From contig JACQEZ010000020.1 of the NCBI GenBank assembly GCA_016200325.1, positions 310,001 to 374,000 of the forward strand: DNA of 64,000 bases, in the 5' to 3' direction. The notes below the pieces were generated by a model that saw only the letters and a program-made list of their open reading frames with translations, had not been told where the DNA came from and did no database searches. The position numbers were made by a program, and so were the translations under genes. This stretch comes from Candidatus Manganitrophaceae bacterium (GTDB lineage Bacteria; Nitrospirota; Nitrospiria; SBBL01; Manganitrophaceae). This document shows positions 19,900 to 27,570 of this stretch, piece by piece; the first letter of the stretch is position 1; each line of letters opens with the position of its first letter.

Positions 19900-20931
19900 A
19901 TGCGGGATTTTATCCGTCGGATGGAAGAGAAGGCGATTGCCGGAGAGCGGCTGACCTATGAAGAAGGATGCCGGCTGATGCAGGTGGCCGGGCCCGATCT
20001 CTTCGATCTCATCGCCTCGGCCAATCGCGTTCGGCATCACCACCGGGGCGATCAGATCAACCTCTGCTCGATCGTCAATGCGAAGGCGGGAAATTGCTCG
20101 GAAAACTGCAACTTCTGCGCGCAATCGGCGTATCACGACACCGGGGTCCCGACCTATCCTCTGATGGATTCGGACGGGATCATCCAGGCGGCCAAGGAGG
20201 CGGGAAGCAACGGCGCCGAGGCGTTCGGCATCGTCGCCGCCTGGTGGGGACTGCGTGAAGGGCGGGAGCTCGAAGCGGTGTTGCAGCGGATTCGGGAGCT
20301 GGTTGCCGCCGGACATACCCGGACCGATGCCTCGCTCGGGATCATTGCCGACCGGCAGATCGCCTTCAAATTAAGAGAGGCGGGACTCGCCTATTATAAC
20401 CACAACCTCGAGACCGCCCGATCGCACTTCCCCAATATCTGTACCACCCATACCTATGACGACCGGGTCCGGACGATTCAATATTGTAAGGAAGCGGGGA
20501 TCGGGATCTGCTCCGGCGGGATCTTTGGAATGGGAGAGAATCCGGATCAGAGAGTCGAGCTCGCCGTCGCCCTCCAGGAGCTCGACGCCGATGTCGTGCC
20601 GCTCAACTTCCTCCATGCGATCAAGGGGACGCCGTTCGAGAATCTGCCGCCGCTCCGTCCGATGGAAATCTTAAAAATTATCGCCGTCTATCGGCTGATG
20701 CTCCCGTCGAAAGACATCATGACCGCCGGGGGGCGGGAAGTCCATCTGCGCGATTTGCAGTCGTGGATGTTCGCCGCCGGCGCGAGCCACACCCTCATTG
20801 GAAACTACCTCACGACGCTCGGCCGAACGCCGGAAGACGACCTGAAGATGATCGACGATCTCGGCCTGCGTGCCGTCGCCTACTGCGGCGAGTCGGTTCC
20901 GGAGTCGCCGGAATCGAAGGTAAAAGCGTAA
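19900..20931 (+). CDS. bioB: Biotin synthase BioB, lacking the classical [2Fe-2S] ligands (Type II-like)
   Basis: A 343-residue radical SAM enzyme converting desthiobiotin to biotin. C66-x3-C70-x2-C73 (GNCSENCNFC) binds the SAM [4Fe-4S] cluster, and YYNHNLET, CSGGIFGMGE and GNYLTTLGR are BioB hallmarks. By alignment from memory, the E. coli [2Fe-2S] ligands C97, C128 and R260 correspond here to G110 (EAFGIVAAW), D143 (TDASLG) and M274 (DIMTAGGRE), while C188 is kept as C204. Extra cysteines occur at C56, C181 and C196. This fits the anaerobe-type (Type II) BioB reported to use a [4Fe-5S] auxiliary cluster. ATG follows GGGGAGGGG. No other bio genes are adjacent; the 3' end overlaps the converging gene by 52 bases. 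Confidence 0.9.
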   Translation: MRDFIRRMEEKAIAGERLTYEEGCRLMQVAGPDLFDLIASANRVRHHHRGDQINLCSIVNAKAGNCSENCNFCAQSAYHDTGVPTYPLMDSDGIIQAAKEAGSNGAEAFGIVAAWWGLREGRELEAVLQRIRELVAAGHTRTDASLGIIADRQIAFKLREAGLAYYNHNLETARSHFPNICTTHTYDDRVRTIQYCKEAGIGICSGGIFGMGENPDQRVELAVALQELDADVVPLNFLHAIKGTPFENLPPLRPMEILKIIAVYRLMLPSKDIMTAGGREVHLRDLQSWMFAAGASHTLIGNYLTTLGRTPEDDLKMIDDLGLRAVAYCGESVPESPESKVKA

Positions 20932-21383
20932 AGGGAGAGCCCCCGCGCCTGAGTAAAGAGCCGGAGCTCGTGTTGTTCAGCGCCGGGATTTCGGATCAGC
21001 CGATAGTTCCGATGCGCCGTGACCCGGACCCACGCGCGCCCCTTATCATCGATCATCCCATCCGGACCGAGTTCCTCCCGCCGCATCTTTCGCCGATCGT
21101 GATTGATCCAGATGACCGCTTCTTCCTCCGACGACATCACCAGACAGACCTCCTTCGCCGTATACCGAATATAGATCGCGCCGCCGCCGGGGCCTGAAAA
21201 GGTCAACCGGTCGGAGAAGCGCCGCCACGGTCCTTCTAGATAGAGCAGATCGTCCTTCAATCCTCCCGGAAGAAGATATTCGATTGCCATTCCCTCCGGC
21301 GCGCCTTTCGGATTGCCGATCCGCTCTCCTCGATCGGCGCTGAGGTTAAGCGCCGCGGTTGTGGGTTTTCGATCTATCGACAT
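20880..21383 (-). CDS. Stand-alone DipZ C-terminal-like (thioredoxin-associated) domain protein
   Basis: A 167-residue protein without signal peptide. It resembles the beta-rich C-terminal domain that follows thioredoxin in DipZ-type proteins: YLEGPWRRFSD, YIRYTAKEVCLVMSS, a YRLI near residue 128, and a final LSLYAFTFDS. The thioredoxin domain itself is absent. It follows bcp at 30 bases with a GGGAGGGAG ribosome site, so it is probably part of a peroxiredoxin operon and may bind or assist a redox partner. Its last 52 bases overlap the 3' end of bioB on the other strand. The family assignment is by recall of motif pattern. Confidence 0.7.
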   Translation of the reverse strand: MSIDRKPTTAALNLSADRGERIGNPKGAPEGMAIEYLLPGGLKDDLLYLEGPWRRFSDRLTFSGPGGGAIYIRYTAKEVCLVMSSEEEAVIWINHDRRKMRREELGPDGMIDDKGRAWVRVTAHRNYRLIRNPGAEQHELRLFTQARGLSLYAFTFDSGDSGTDSPQ

Positions 21384-21413
21384 CGGGACACCGTCTCCCT
21401 CCCGGTCGAACCA

Positions 21414-21890
21414 CTAATCGATCGGGAGGGTGGGGGCGAGCGCTTTGACCGCCCGCTGCAGCTCTTCGCTGTGTCCGTCGACCTGGACGGCGGGAATGAT
21501 CCGACGGATGATTCCCGCTTTGTCGATCAGATAAGTCATCCGCTTGGCATATCCCTTTTCGGGGTTCAGCGCGCCGTAAAGCTGGGCGACCTCTTTCTTG
21601 TCGTCGGCGAGGAGCGGAAAATTCAGCTGATATTTCTGCGCGAAGACCTGGTGCGAGGCGACCGGATCGGTGCTGACGCCGAGGATCTCAACGTCGGCCG
21701 CCCGAAACTTGCTGATGTCATCCCTAAAATTGCAGGCCTCTTTGGTGCAGCCGGGGGTGTCGTCCTTCGGATAAAAATAGAGGATCACATTTTTCTTTCC
21801 TTTGTAGTCGGAAAGCCGAATGCTTTTTCCCTCCTGGGTGGGAAGGTTAAAATCGGGGGCCGGTACCCCTTCCGCAAGATGTCTCTCCAT
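21414..21890 (-). CDS. bcp: Thioredoxin-dependent peroxiredoxin, Bcp/PrxQ type
   Basis: A 158-residue thiol peroxidase reducing hydrogen peroxide and organic hydroperoxides. The start at 21890 (MERHLAEGVPAPDF) is preferred over an upstream in-frame start because AAAGGAGG lies just before it and the family begins here. Peroxidatic C48 is in DDTPGCTKEAC, and resolving C53 is five residues later, as in PrxQ. It follows the DUF1841 gene by 16 bases and precedes the DipZ-like gene. Confidence 0.95.
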   Translation of the reverse strand: MERHLAEGVPAPDFNLPTQEGKSIRLSDYKGKKNVILYFYPKDDTPGCTKEACNFRDDISKFRAADVEILGVSTDPVASHQVFAQKYQLNFPLLADDKKEVAQLYGALNPEKGYAKRMTYLIDKAGIIRRIIPAVQVDGHSEELQRAVKALAPTLPID

Positions 21891-21906
21891 GGTCCCTCCT
21901 TTTAGA

Positions 21907-22350
21907 TTAGCGGATGAATTCGCGAAGGCCTGACAGATACCGGGCCTCGTCGATCGATTTGTTCTGCGTGACGGCCTCATGAATCGTCTGAGCAAGCAGC
22001 CCGCCGATCCGGTGGAGCGCCTCGTGTCGAGACTCTCCGCGGGAGAGGAGCGACAGCAGCGCCTGTTCGACCTCGACCGGCTGATGCGATCGGATCTGCT
22101 GCTCCACCATCGCGTGGAGCGCCGTGTGGAGAAAGGGATTGGTCTGGCGGCGGGCGGCGAAGTCGATATTGAACGCCCCCTCGCCGAGATCGAAGAGTGA
22201 ATGGTGCTCGCGATGCTCCAGCATGATTTCGGCGAAGAGCGCCTCTTCTCCCTCGATCGGTTGGTTCTCTTTTGCTTTCTTCCAGATTTCGAAAAAACGC
22301 GCCCGGTTCTGGGCGGTCATAAAGTCCATGGCATTTTGCTCAGAAATCAC
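21907..22350 (-). CDS. DUF1841 family protein
   Basis: A 147-residue soluble protein of the conserved DUF1841 family. Recognisable parts are NRARFFEIWKKAKEN, HREHHSLFDLG and NPFLHTALHAMVEQQI. The start is uncertain: GTG at 22350 or ATGs at 22329 and 22320 are all in frame and none has a strong ribosome site. It heads a probable operon with bcp and the DipZ-like gene. Function is unknown; histidine-rich motifs suggest possible metal binding, which is inference. Confidence 0.8.
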   Translation of the reverse strand: MISEQNAMDFMTAQNRARFFEIWKKAKENQPIEGEEALFAEIMLEHREHHSLFDLGEGAFNIDFAARRQTNPFLHTALHAMVEQQIRSHQPVEVEQALLSLLSRGESRHEALHRIGGLLAQTIHEAVTQNKSIDEARYLSGLREFIR

Positions 22351-22410
22351 TTTCGACGGAGAAGATTCAGCTTATAACGGGGGATTGATTGAAGTCAAAT
22401 TTGGAGAATC

Positions 22411-23045
22411 ATGGGCAGCGTCTTATTTGAAGGCATAGGGCGTGGGGTTTCGCCCCACCCCCCACCGTGGGGGCCGACTGCCCGGCCGTTTATCATCTGT
22501 GGGGCCGGCGCAAGGAGAAGAAGATGGATTTCTGATCGTTACACCAGGTGCGCCTTGCCCCACCCCAAGGCCTCCCCGTGCAGCCGGGGGGAGAGATCCC
22601 CCCCGCTCCCCCCTTACGGTCACAACTTGCACCACGCACGAAAGAGCATCGTGGATGGTGCTTCGACAGGTGACCTGATTCGGTCGGTGAGACATCTGAT
22701 ATAAAACGCAGCAGCGTGGGGGGGCGTAGTACGCCCTTGTCGCGCAGTCGCTTACGATCTTTTTTAATTCAAACACAAACAGTACTAGATTTGGGTTTAT
22801 CTCCTCGGTGGCACGCTGTGTCGGAGCGCAAGGGCCCCACTGGGGGATGGGTGGAGCGAGGACGCAGTGTGCCACCGCTATAAATGAAATGTTCCATCTA
22901 CCTTTACAGGGCGCCTGTCTGAGGCACAGTCCGCACTGCTCTTTGTGCGGTCGCGCCGAGTTCGGCCGTGGGGGGGTAAAACCCCACGAACTTAATACAG
23001 GGGGTCTGGGGCCATTACCATTCCCAAGTTTTTGGTATTTGATTA
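22411..23045 (+). ncRNA. Candidate large structured RNA or decayed element, hairpin-dense non-coding region
   Basis: The 705 bases between DUF1841 and the aminotransferase hold no credible gene. Hairpins crowd 22442-22989: GTGGGG/CCCCAC (22442-22458), CCCCCAC/GTGGGGG (22459-22473), GGGGGGA/TCCCCCC with a GAGA tetraloop (22586-22603), GGGCG/CGCCC (22722-22736), CCGCAC/GTGCGG (22931-22950), GCCGA/TCGGC (22955-22966) and CGTGGGG/CCCCACG (22967-22989). The longest stem pairs 22807-22822 with 22861-22876, 16 bp including two pairs that are G-U only if the plus strand is transcribed. No reverse transcriptase, transposase or nuclease gene adjoins. No known RNA family was recognised, and strand is inferred from the wobble pairs. 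Confidence 0.45.
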
Positions 23046-23055
23046 GGTAACAACA

Positions 23056-24240
23056 TTAGAGATGGCTCCCTGAGTTTATGAAGACATTGAGTCTATTTAG
23101 GGCTTCTTCGAGCAGGGGAGGGGCTGAGACAAAACTTAAGATCAGATGCGCCGGATCGAGATCATAAAAGTAGCCGGGGTGGACGAGGATCCGTTCCCGG
23201 CGCAGGAGCTCGAGTGCGATCTCTTCTTCGTCGGCGTTTGAATTATTCAATCGCAAGGTGGCATAGAAGCCCCCTTCCGGCGGGATCAAAGAGAGTCGGC
23301 GGGATGGGGAGAGGATCCGAACCGCACGCTGCGCACGCTCTGCGATGGCGGCCTGATATTCGGCCGAGAAGGTCTTTCCTCCTTCGAAGATCGCGGGGAT
23401 GGCGAATTGGGCGGCTTCGTTCACCGGAAGAAAAGTATCGGAGATCGTCTCCAGCGCCATCATCGCCTTCTCGACCTCCGGCGCTCTGCCGGTAACCGCC
23501 ATCCAGCCGATCTTCATTCCCGGCAGGGCGAACATCTTCGAGAAGCCGTTCAACGTCAGAACGAGCGGTCCGTCGGCCGCGGCCGGGCGGGGAAGCCGAT
23601 GCTCCTTAAAGAGAAACGGACTAAAGACCTCGTCTGAAATGATGGCCAACTGATGACGTCCGGCGATCTCGGCAATCCGCGCGATCTCCGTCTCAGTCGC
23701 GACGGCGCCGGTCGGGTTGTGAGGGGAGATCAGGATGATTGCGCGTGATCGCGGCGTGATCTGAGATTCGAGCTGATCGAAGTCGATCTCCCATCGCGCC
23801 CCCTCTCTCAGTCGATAGCCGATCATTCGGACCCCTGCGAGCGTAGCGATCGCATCGAAGAGGGGATAGGAGGGACGCGGGGAGAGGATCTCATCCCCCG
23901 GATCGGCCAACAATCGAAAGGCATACCAGTAGGAGAGGCTCGTGCCGGGGGTCAAGAGAATCTGCTCGGGCGGGATCGAGAGCCCTTCATTTAGATAGGA
24001 CCGGCTGATCGCCTCGCGGGCGGTCTGTTGGCCGAGCGGGTCAGGCCGATAGGTCTGGGCGAGGCGCGCTCCTTCTTGCAGCGCCCGCTCCAATGTGCCT
24101 TGGGGGTAAACCAAATCATGATGGTGGACATTTCCGGAGACAAGATCGATGATCTTCTCTCCGCGGGCTTGGAGCGCGTTTCGCTCGCGGTAGAGCGGAT
24201 TGGTTTCACCTTGGAAATCGTTCGCGAGGTCTGAGAACAT
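23056..24240 (-). CDS. Class I/II pyridoxal-phosphate aminotransferase
   Basis: A 394-residue fold-type I aminotransferase. The PLP lysine is K235 in LNGFSKMFALPGMKIGW, with N175 in SPHNPTGAV and D203 in IISDEVF. The pattern is closest to aspartate/aromatic or alanine aminotransferases; substrate cannot be fixed. It is 75 bases downstream of an alpha/beta hydrolase gene on the same strand, so the two may be co-transcribed. The last gene base is 11 bases from the hairpin-rich interval. Confidence 0.9.
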   Translation of the reverse strand: MFSDLANDFQGETNPLYRERNALQARGEKIIDLVSGNVHHHDLVYPQGTLERALQEGARLAQTYRPDPLGQQTAREAISRSYLNEGLSIPPEQILLTPGTSLSYWYAFRLLADPGDEILSPRPSYPLFDAIATLAGVRMIGYRLREGARWEIDFDQLESQITPRSRAIILISPHNPTGAVATETEIARIAEIAGRHQLAIISDEVFSPFLFKEHRLPRPAAADGPLVLTLNGFSKMFALPGMKIGWMAVTGRAPEVEKAMMALETISDTFLPVNEAAQFAIPAIFEGGKTFSAEYQAAIAERAQRAVRILSPSRRLSLIPPEGGFYATLRLNNSNADEEEIALELLRRERILVHPGYFYDLDPAHLILSFVSAPPLLEEALNRLNVFINSGSHL

Positions 24241-24315
24241 GACGGTATTTTATGAGGAATCGATGAAAAGATCAAATGACGGGAGTGACTTTCCCTTCCC
24301 CGGCGACGGCGTCGA

Positions 24316-25122
24316 TTATCTCTTTATAAATTCATGGATCGCTTCCGCCACCACTTTGGGTTTGTCCATCTGCGGGAGATGGCCACAGTCGGGGATTGTG
24401 ATCAATCGGCTGTTTGGAAGATGTTGATGGAGCCGGTTGGCATGCTCCATCGTCAGCCAGCGGTCGTTTATACCCCATACGATCAGCACCGGCTGACGAA
24501 TCTGGGGCAAGAGCGCATCGATTTCCCGCATCTCGACGGCGGAGATACCGCGTAAGAATCGGAAAAGATCCCGGCGCTGCCGGAGGGTGGCGAACGGCGC
24601 GGTCACCCGCTCGATCAAAACGTCGGAGATCAATTGAGGGTCGTGAAGGGAGCGTTGGAAGATCGATCGGGCACAGCGCTTCAGTGTCGGTTCTCGAAGG
24701 AGAAAAGGGAGGAGCCGGCCCAAGATGCGGCTTCGCGCGACCTCGACCGCATAGGGGGTCGAGGGGAAACCGTATGGATTGAGCAACACAATCCGGTCGA
24801 CCCGGTCGGGGTGCCTCCCGGCCACGCCGAGGGCGATTCCCCCTCCCATCGAGCTCCCGACGATCGAGACCTTGTCGAGCCCGCGGGCATCGAGAAATTG
24901 AACCACCGCTTCAATCATTCCCGAAAGACTCTCTTCCCATGCGGCGGGAAGGGGGCTCTTTCCGAAGCCGGGAAGGTCGATTGCGATCGTCCTAAATTGA
25001 TCCGATAAGAGGGGAATCAGCCGTTCCCAGGTCTCCAGAAGATCGAAGAGTCCGTGAATCAGCAGCAGCGGCGGACCGGAGCCTCCGTCGATGCAGTGAA
25101 GGGGGAGAGATGATTCCGCCAT
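24316..25122 (-). CDS. Alpha/beta-fold hydrolase
   Basis: A 268-residue cytoplasmic hydrolase. Oxyanion HGLFD is near residue 23, nucleophile S91 sits in the elbow GSSMGG, an acidic residue lies in VIWGINDRW, and the histidine is in IPDCGHLPQMDKP. Such enzymes include esterases, haloperoxidase-like enzymes and BioH; the substrate is not predictable. Upstream on the minus strand TATAGT (25148-25153) makes a plausible -10. A divergent lipoprotein gene begins 128 bases away. Confidence 0.88.
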   Translation of the reverse strand: MAESSLPLHCIDGGSGPPLLLIHGLFDLLETWERLIPLLSDQFRTIAIDLPGFGKSPLPAAWEESLSGMIEAVVQFLDARGLDKVSIVGSSMGGGIALGVAGRHPDRVDRIVLLNPYGFPSTPYAVEVARSRILGRLLPFLLREPTLKRCARSIFQRSLHDPQLISDVLIERVTAPFATLRQRRDLFRFLRGISAVEMREIDALLPQIRQPVLIVWGINDRWLTMEHANRLHQHLPNSRLITIPDCGHLPQMDKPKVVAEAIHEFIKR

Positions 25123-25193
25123 TGAACGTTCTTCTCCAATTTTTGGAACTATAACAGATCAGAATCCGATTGAGAAGCCGCACCGGGGCCCGC

Positions 25194-25223
25194 TTGTGCT
25201 TCCCTCCGAAAATTCCTTACAAT
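25194..25223 (+). promoter_or_regulatory. Promoter for the OB-fold lipoprotein gene
   Basis: TTGTGC and TACAAT are separated by 18 bases. A GGAGG site and ATG at 25251 follow. A -10-like TATAGT on the opposite strand at 25148-25153 makes this a divergent control region. Confidence 0.55.
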
Positions 25224-25250
25224 GGAGAGAGGCGTTTTGGAGGAAAACAG

Positions 25251-25607
25251 ATGAAGAAACAACGTTCCGGCAGGGTTCTTTTGATCTTGATCACGCTGTT
25301 TTTCGTCGGGGCCGGCTGCGCCTCGATGTCGAAAGAGAAGAAAAATCCGGAGGTGCCGATCGGCGAAATCCAGGGCCATCCGCGCGATTGGGTCGGCAAA
25401 ACGGTCCAGGTCGCCGGAGAGGTCAAAGATGCCTATTCGTTGGTCCTCTACAAATATTTTATTTTGACCGACGGTACCGGAGAGATTCAGGTCGTGACCT
25501 CCAAGCCGCTTCCCCGCAAAGGGGAGAGACTCAATATTCAAGGGAAGGTGGAAGAGGGCTTTTCGTTCGGCAGCGAGTCGCGGACCATCCTCCGCGAGCA
25601 GGGTTAG
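25251..25607 (+). CDS. OB-fold lipoprotein
   Basis: A 118-residue secreted lipoprotein. The start MKKQRSG at 25251 follows TTTTGGAGGAAAACAG. Its signal peptide ends in the lipobox FFVGAGC, so the cysteine would be lipidated. The mature part reads as a small OB-fold: IGEIQGHPRDWVGKTVQVAG, then YFILTDGTGEIQVVT and RLNIQGKVEEG. Similar domains bind nucleic acid or ligands in periplasmic proteins; no specific role can be given. Confidence 0.8.
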   Translation: MKKQRSGRVLLILITLFFVGAGCASMSKEKKNPEVPIGEIQGHPRDWVGKTVQVAGEVKDAYSLVLYKYFILTDGTGEIQVVTSKPLPRKGERLNIQGKVEEGFSFGSESRTILREQG

Positions 25608-25741
25608 CGGCCCGTTTTTTTTCTCTCGCCTTGACAGGGAACCGACCTCTGCTACCTTTGCACCGAGAGACCGGATCGGTACCTGCTCCGGTCATTCGAG
25701 GGATAGACCGCTTTAGCGCTTTAGTGAGGAAGATAGGTGAA

Positions 25742-26242
25742 ATGATGGGATGGAAAAACGATCTGAAGGAATGGATGCGAATCGTCCCCGGTGTGGCCGG
25801 TCATCAGGACCGAGAGGCGATTCGGGAGCGAGACCGGGTGGTCCGCTTGAGTCTCGTTTCAGAGTTACAAGGGTGCGGTCGTGGACTGGAGAAGATCAAG
25901 CCGGCGCTGGATGCTTTAATAGAAAAAAAAGAGCTCGGCCTGTTGCAAGGGATCGACTATCTTTCGGTCAAGATCGACAAGCTGGGGAACCTGATCCGGT
26001 ATGCAGGCCAAAATGACCGGGGACGCTTCGATCCCTGGTCGATCGACCCGCTCGAGCAGCTTCTCGCCTTCGATGAAGACCTGTTCGTCGAAGTCGAGTC
26101 GATTAAAGAGCAGGTGCATGCCTTGGAAGCGGCCATCGACGATCCGGAGAGGCTGAACCGGGAGATGCACCAGGTTGATCGGGCCCTCGATCAATTAGAA
26201 AAGACATTCTCCATCCGCTGCGGTCTCTTTATGCAGCGTTAG
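25742..26242 (+). CDS. Hypothetical helical protein
   Basis: A 166-residue protein of unknown family. The start is ATG at 25742 or the adjacent one at 25745; the longer upstream frame is a shadow of the lipoprotein gene. It is highly charged and helical, with a likely coiled coil (LEKIKPALDALIEKKELG, and VEVESIKEQVHALEAAIDD). It has no signal peptide, membrane helix or catalytic motif. The ORF is supported by AGGTGA before the start and consistent codon use. Confidence 0.6.
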   Translation: MMGWKNDLKEWMRIVPGVAGHQDREAIRERDRVVRLSLVSELQGCGRGLEKIKPALDALIEKKELGLLQGIDYLSVKIDKLGNLIRYAGQNDRGRFDPWSIDPLEQLLAFDEDLFVEVESIKEQVHALEAAIDDPERLNREMHQVDRALDQLEKTFSIRCGLFMQR

Positions 26243-26296
26243 GGTCCGCTTTCCTCAAAACTGATTCCATCAGAAGCGATCGGCTCCATCGGTAGA

Positions 26297-26326
26297 TTGT
26301 TTGCCCGACCTCGACGATGTTATAAT
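26297..26326 (+). promoter_or_regulatory. Promoter abutting the YdjM-like start (leaderless)
   Basis: TTGTTT and a perfect TATAAT are 18 bases apart. The ATG at 26333 is only 7 bases after the -10, which is where transcription would begin, and no ribosome site precedes it. Confidence 0.6.
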
Positions 26327-26332
26327 CCTCAG

Positions 26333-27271
26333 ATGGATAACGTCACTCACACCCTCGTCGGCGTCGTCATGGCGAATGCGTTCTTCCGGAAGCGGATCGG
26401 CAAGCCGGCGGTGCCGATCCTGGCGCTCGCCAACAACCTTCCCGACATTGATGCCGCTGTGGTCCTCACCGGCGACCCGACCGCCATCCTGATGCGGCGC
26501 ACCTTCGGGCACTCCCTTCTGCTCTTGCCGATCTGGGTTTTCATCCTAAGTGCAATCTTGCGGCGGTTCTATCCGCAGCTTCGGTGGCCGACGGTGATCG
26601 GTTTGACCCTCCTCGGCGCGTTGGTCCACCTCTTCTTCGACCTGATCAACTCCTTCGGCGTGGTGCTCTTCTGGCCATGGCGCGATTGGCGTCCGGAGCT
26701 CGGCATCGTCTTCATCATCGATCTGATTTTAACCGGATTGCTGGCGATGCCGCTCCTCTTGGTTCGCCTTCGTCGGTTTAAAGAATCGCTGATCGGACTT
26801 TCGCAGATTTCAGCGGCGATGGTTCTTCTCTACCTTGCCTTTTGCGGTTGGAGCCGGCTACGGGCGCAGGAGATCGTCAACGCCGCGGCGGGTACTCCGG
26901 TCGACTTCAGCTATGTCTTTCCGGAGCCGCTCGGTCCGCACCGGTGGCGGGGGGTCACGCGGGAGGGGAAGCAATATCGGATCTACCTCGTCCACCCCTG
27001 GACAGCCGGAATCGATCTGCGCGAAGAGGTGGTGACCGAGGTCGGCCATCCGGTCGTCGAAGAAGCGCGGCGGACCCCGTTGGCGCATCGTTTGGAGTGG
27101 TTCTTCAAAGCGCCGGTTTGGAATCTCACGGAGCAAACGGCGGAGGCGATTGTCTATGACCTGCGGTTTCGGACATTGGTCCTCCCGCGCATGACCCCCT
27201 TTATCTTCCGATTTCCGGTTGGGCAGGAGCGGACCGCGCTGCCGACCGCAACCCCCCTCCGGTCACCCTGA
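26333..27271 (+). CDS. YdjM/DUF457-like membrane-bound metal-dependent hydrolase
   Basis: A 312-residue inner-membrane protein. The start MDNVTHTLVGVVMANAF fits the family, which begins with a histidine-containing motif, rather than the upstream in-frame ATG. Conserved LANNLPDIDAAVV and RRTFGHSLLLLP match the YdjM/LexA-regulated hydrolase family, whose Asp and His residues sit at the membrane face. About four membrane helices lie in residues 60-180. A soluble C-terminal domain of about 125 residues follows. Substrate is unknown. Confidence 0.82.
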   Translation: MDNVTHTLVGVVMANAFFRKRIGKPAVPILALANNLPDIDAAVVLTGDPTAILMRRTFGHSLLLLPIWVFILSAILRRFYPQLRWPTVIGLTLLGALVHLFFDLINSFGVVLFWPWRDWRPELGIVFIIDLILTGLLAMPLLLVRLRRFKESLIGLSQISAAMVLLYLAFCGWSRLRAQEIVNAAAGTPVDFSYVFPEPLGPHRWRGVTREGKQYRIYLVHPWTAGIDLREEVVTEVGHPVVEEARRTPLAHRLEWFFKAPVWNLTEQTAEAIVYDLRFRTLVLPRMTPFIFRFPVGQERTALPTATPLRSP

Positions 27272-27386
27272 CCGGCAGCGAGGGGAGAATCGGATGAAGC
27301 TCGACCTCTTCCGCCATCCCTCGGATAGGGGAGCGGACGTGAGGCAGCCTCGGAATATCGGATCGTGGGATGTGTTATCATTGGAT

Positions 27387-27402
27387 GAAGTCAAATGACT
27401 TC
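27387..27402. promoter_or_regulatory. Palindrome upstream of radical SAM gene
   Basis: GAAGTCA and TGACTTC form a perfect 7-bp inverted repeat separated by AA. It lies 65 bases upstream of the extended -10 element and is placed like an operator. Confidence 0.4.
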
Positions 27403-27466
27403 CTCTAAATTCACCTGGATAATTCTTTCTACAGAGCAAATTCCTCTGGTTTCTTTTTTAGAAACT

Positions 27467-27474
27467 GCTATACT
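27467..27474 (+). promoter_or_regulatory. Extended -10 promoter element
   Basis: TGCTATACT is an extended -10 (TGn-TATACT) with no good -35 at 17 bases. It would give a leader of about 90 bases for the radical SAM gene at 27571. Confidence 0.45.
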
Positions 27475-27570
27475 GCAAATGCCAATCCACATTTCCACCG
27501 GCATTGGTTCTCCGGCCCCTCCCCTCTAGAGGGACGTCTGGTTTAAAGACTTTCTGTATAAGGAGCTGAT

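Noticed and set aside
22423-22875. 150-codon open frame on the minus strand inside the hairpin-rich interval
   Set aside because: No ribosome site, low-complexity composition (Pro, Gly, Arg and Cys runs) and hairpin density argue against a protein.
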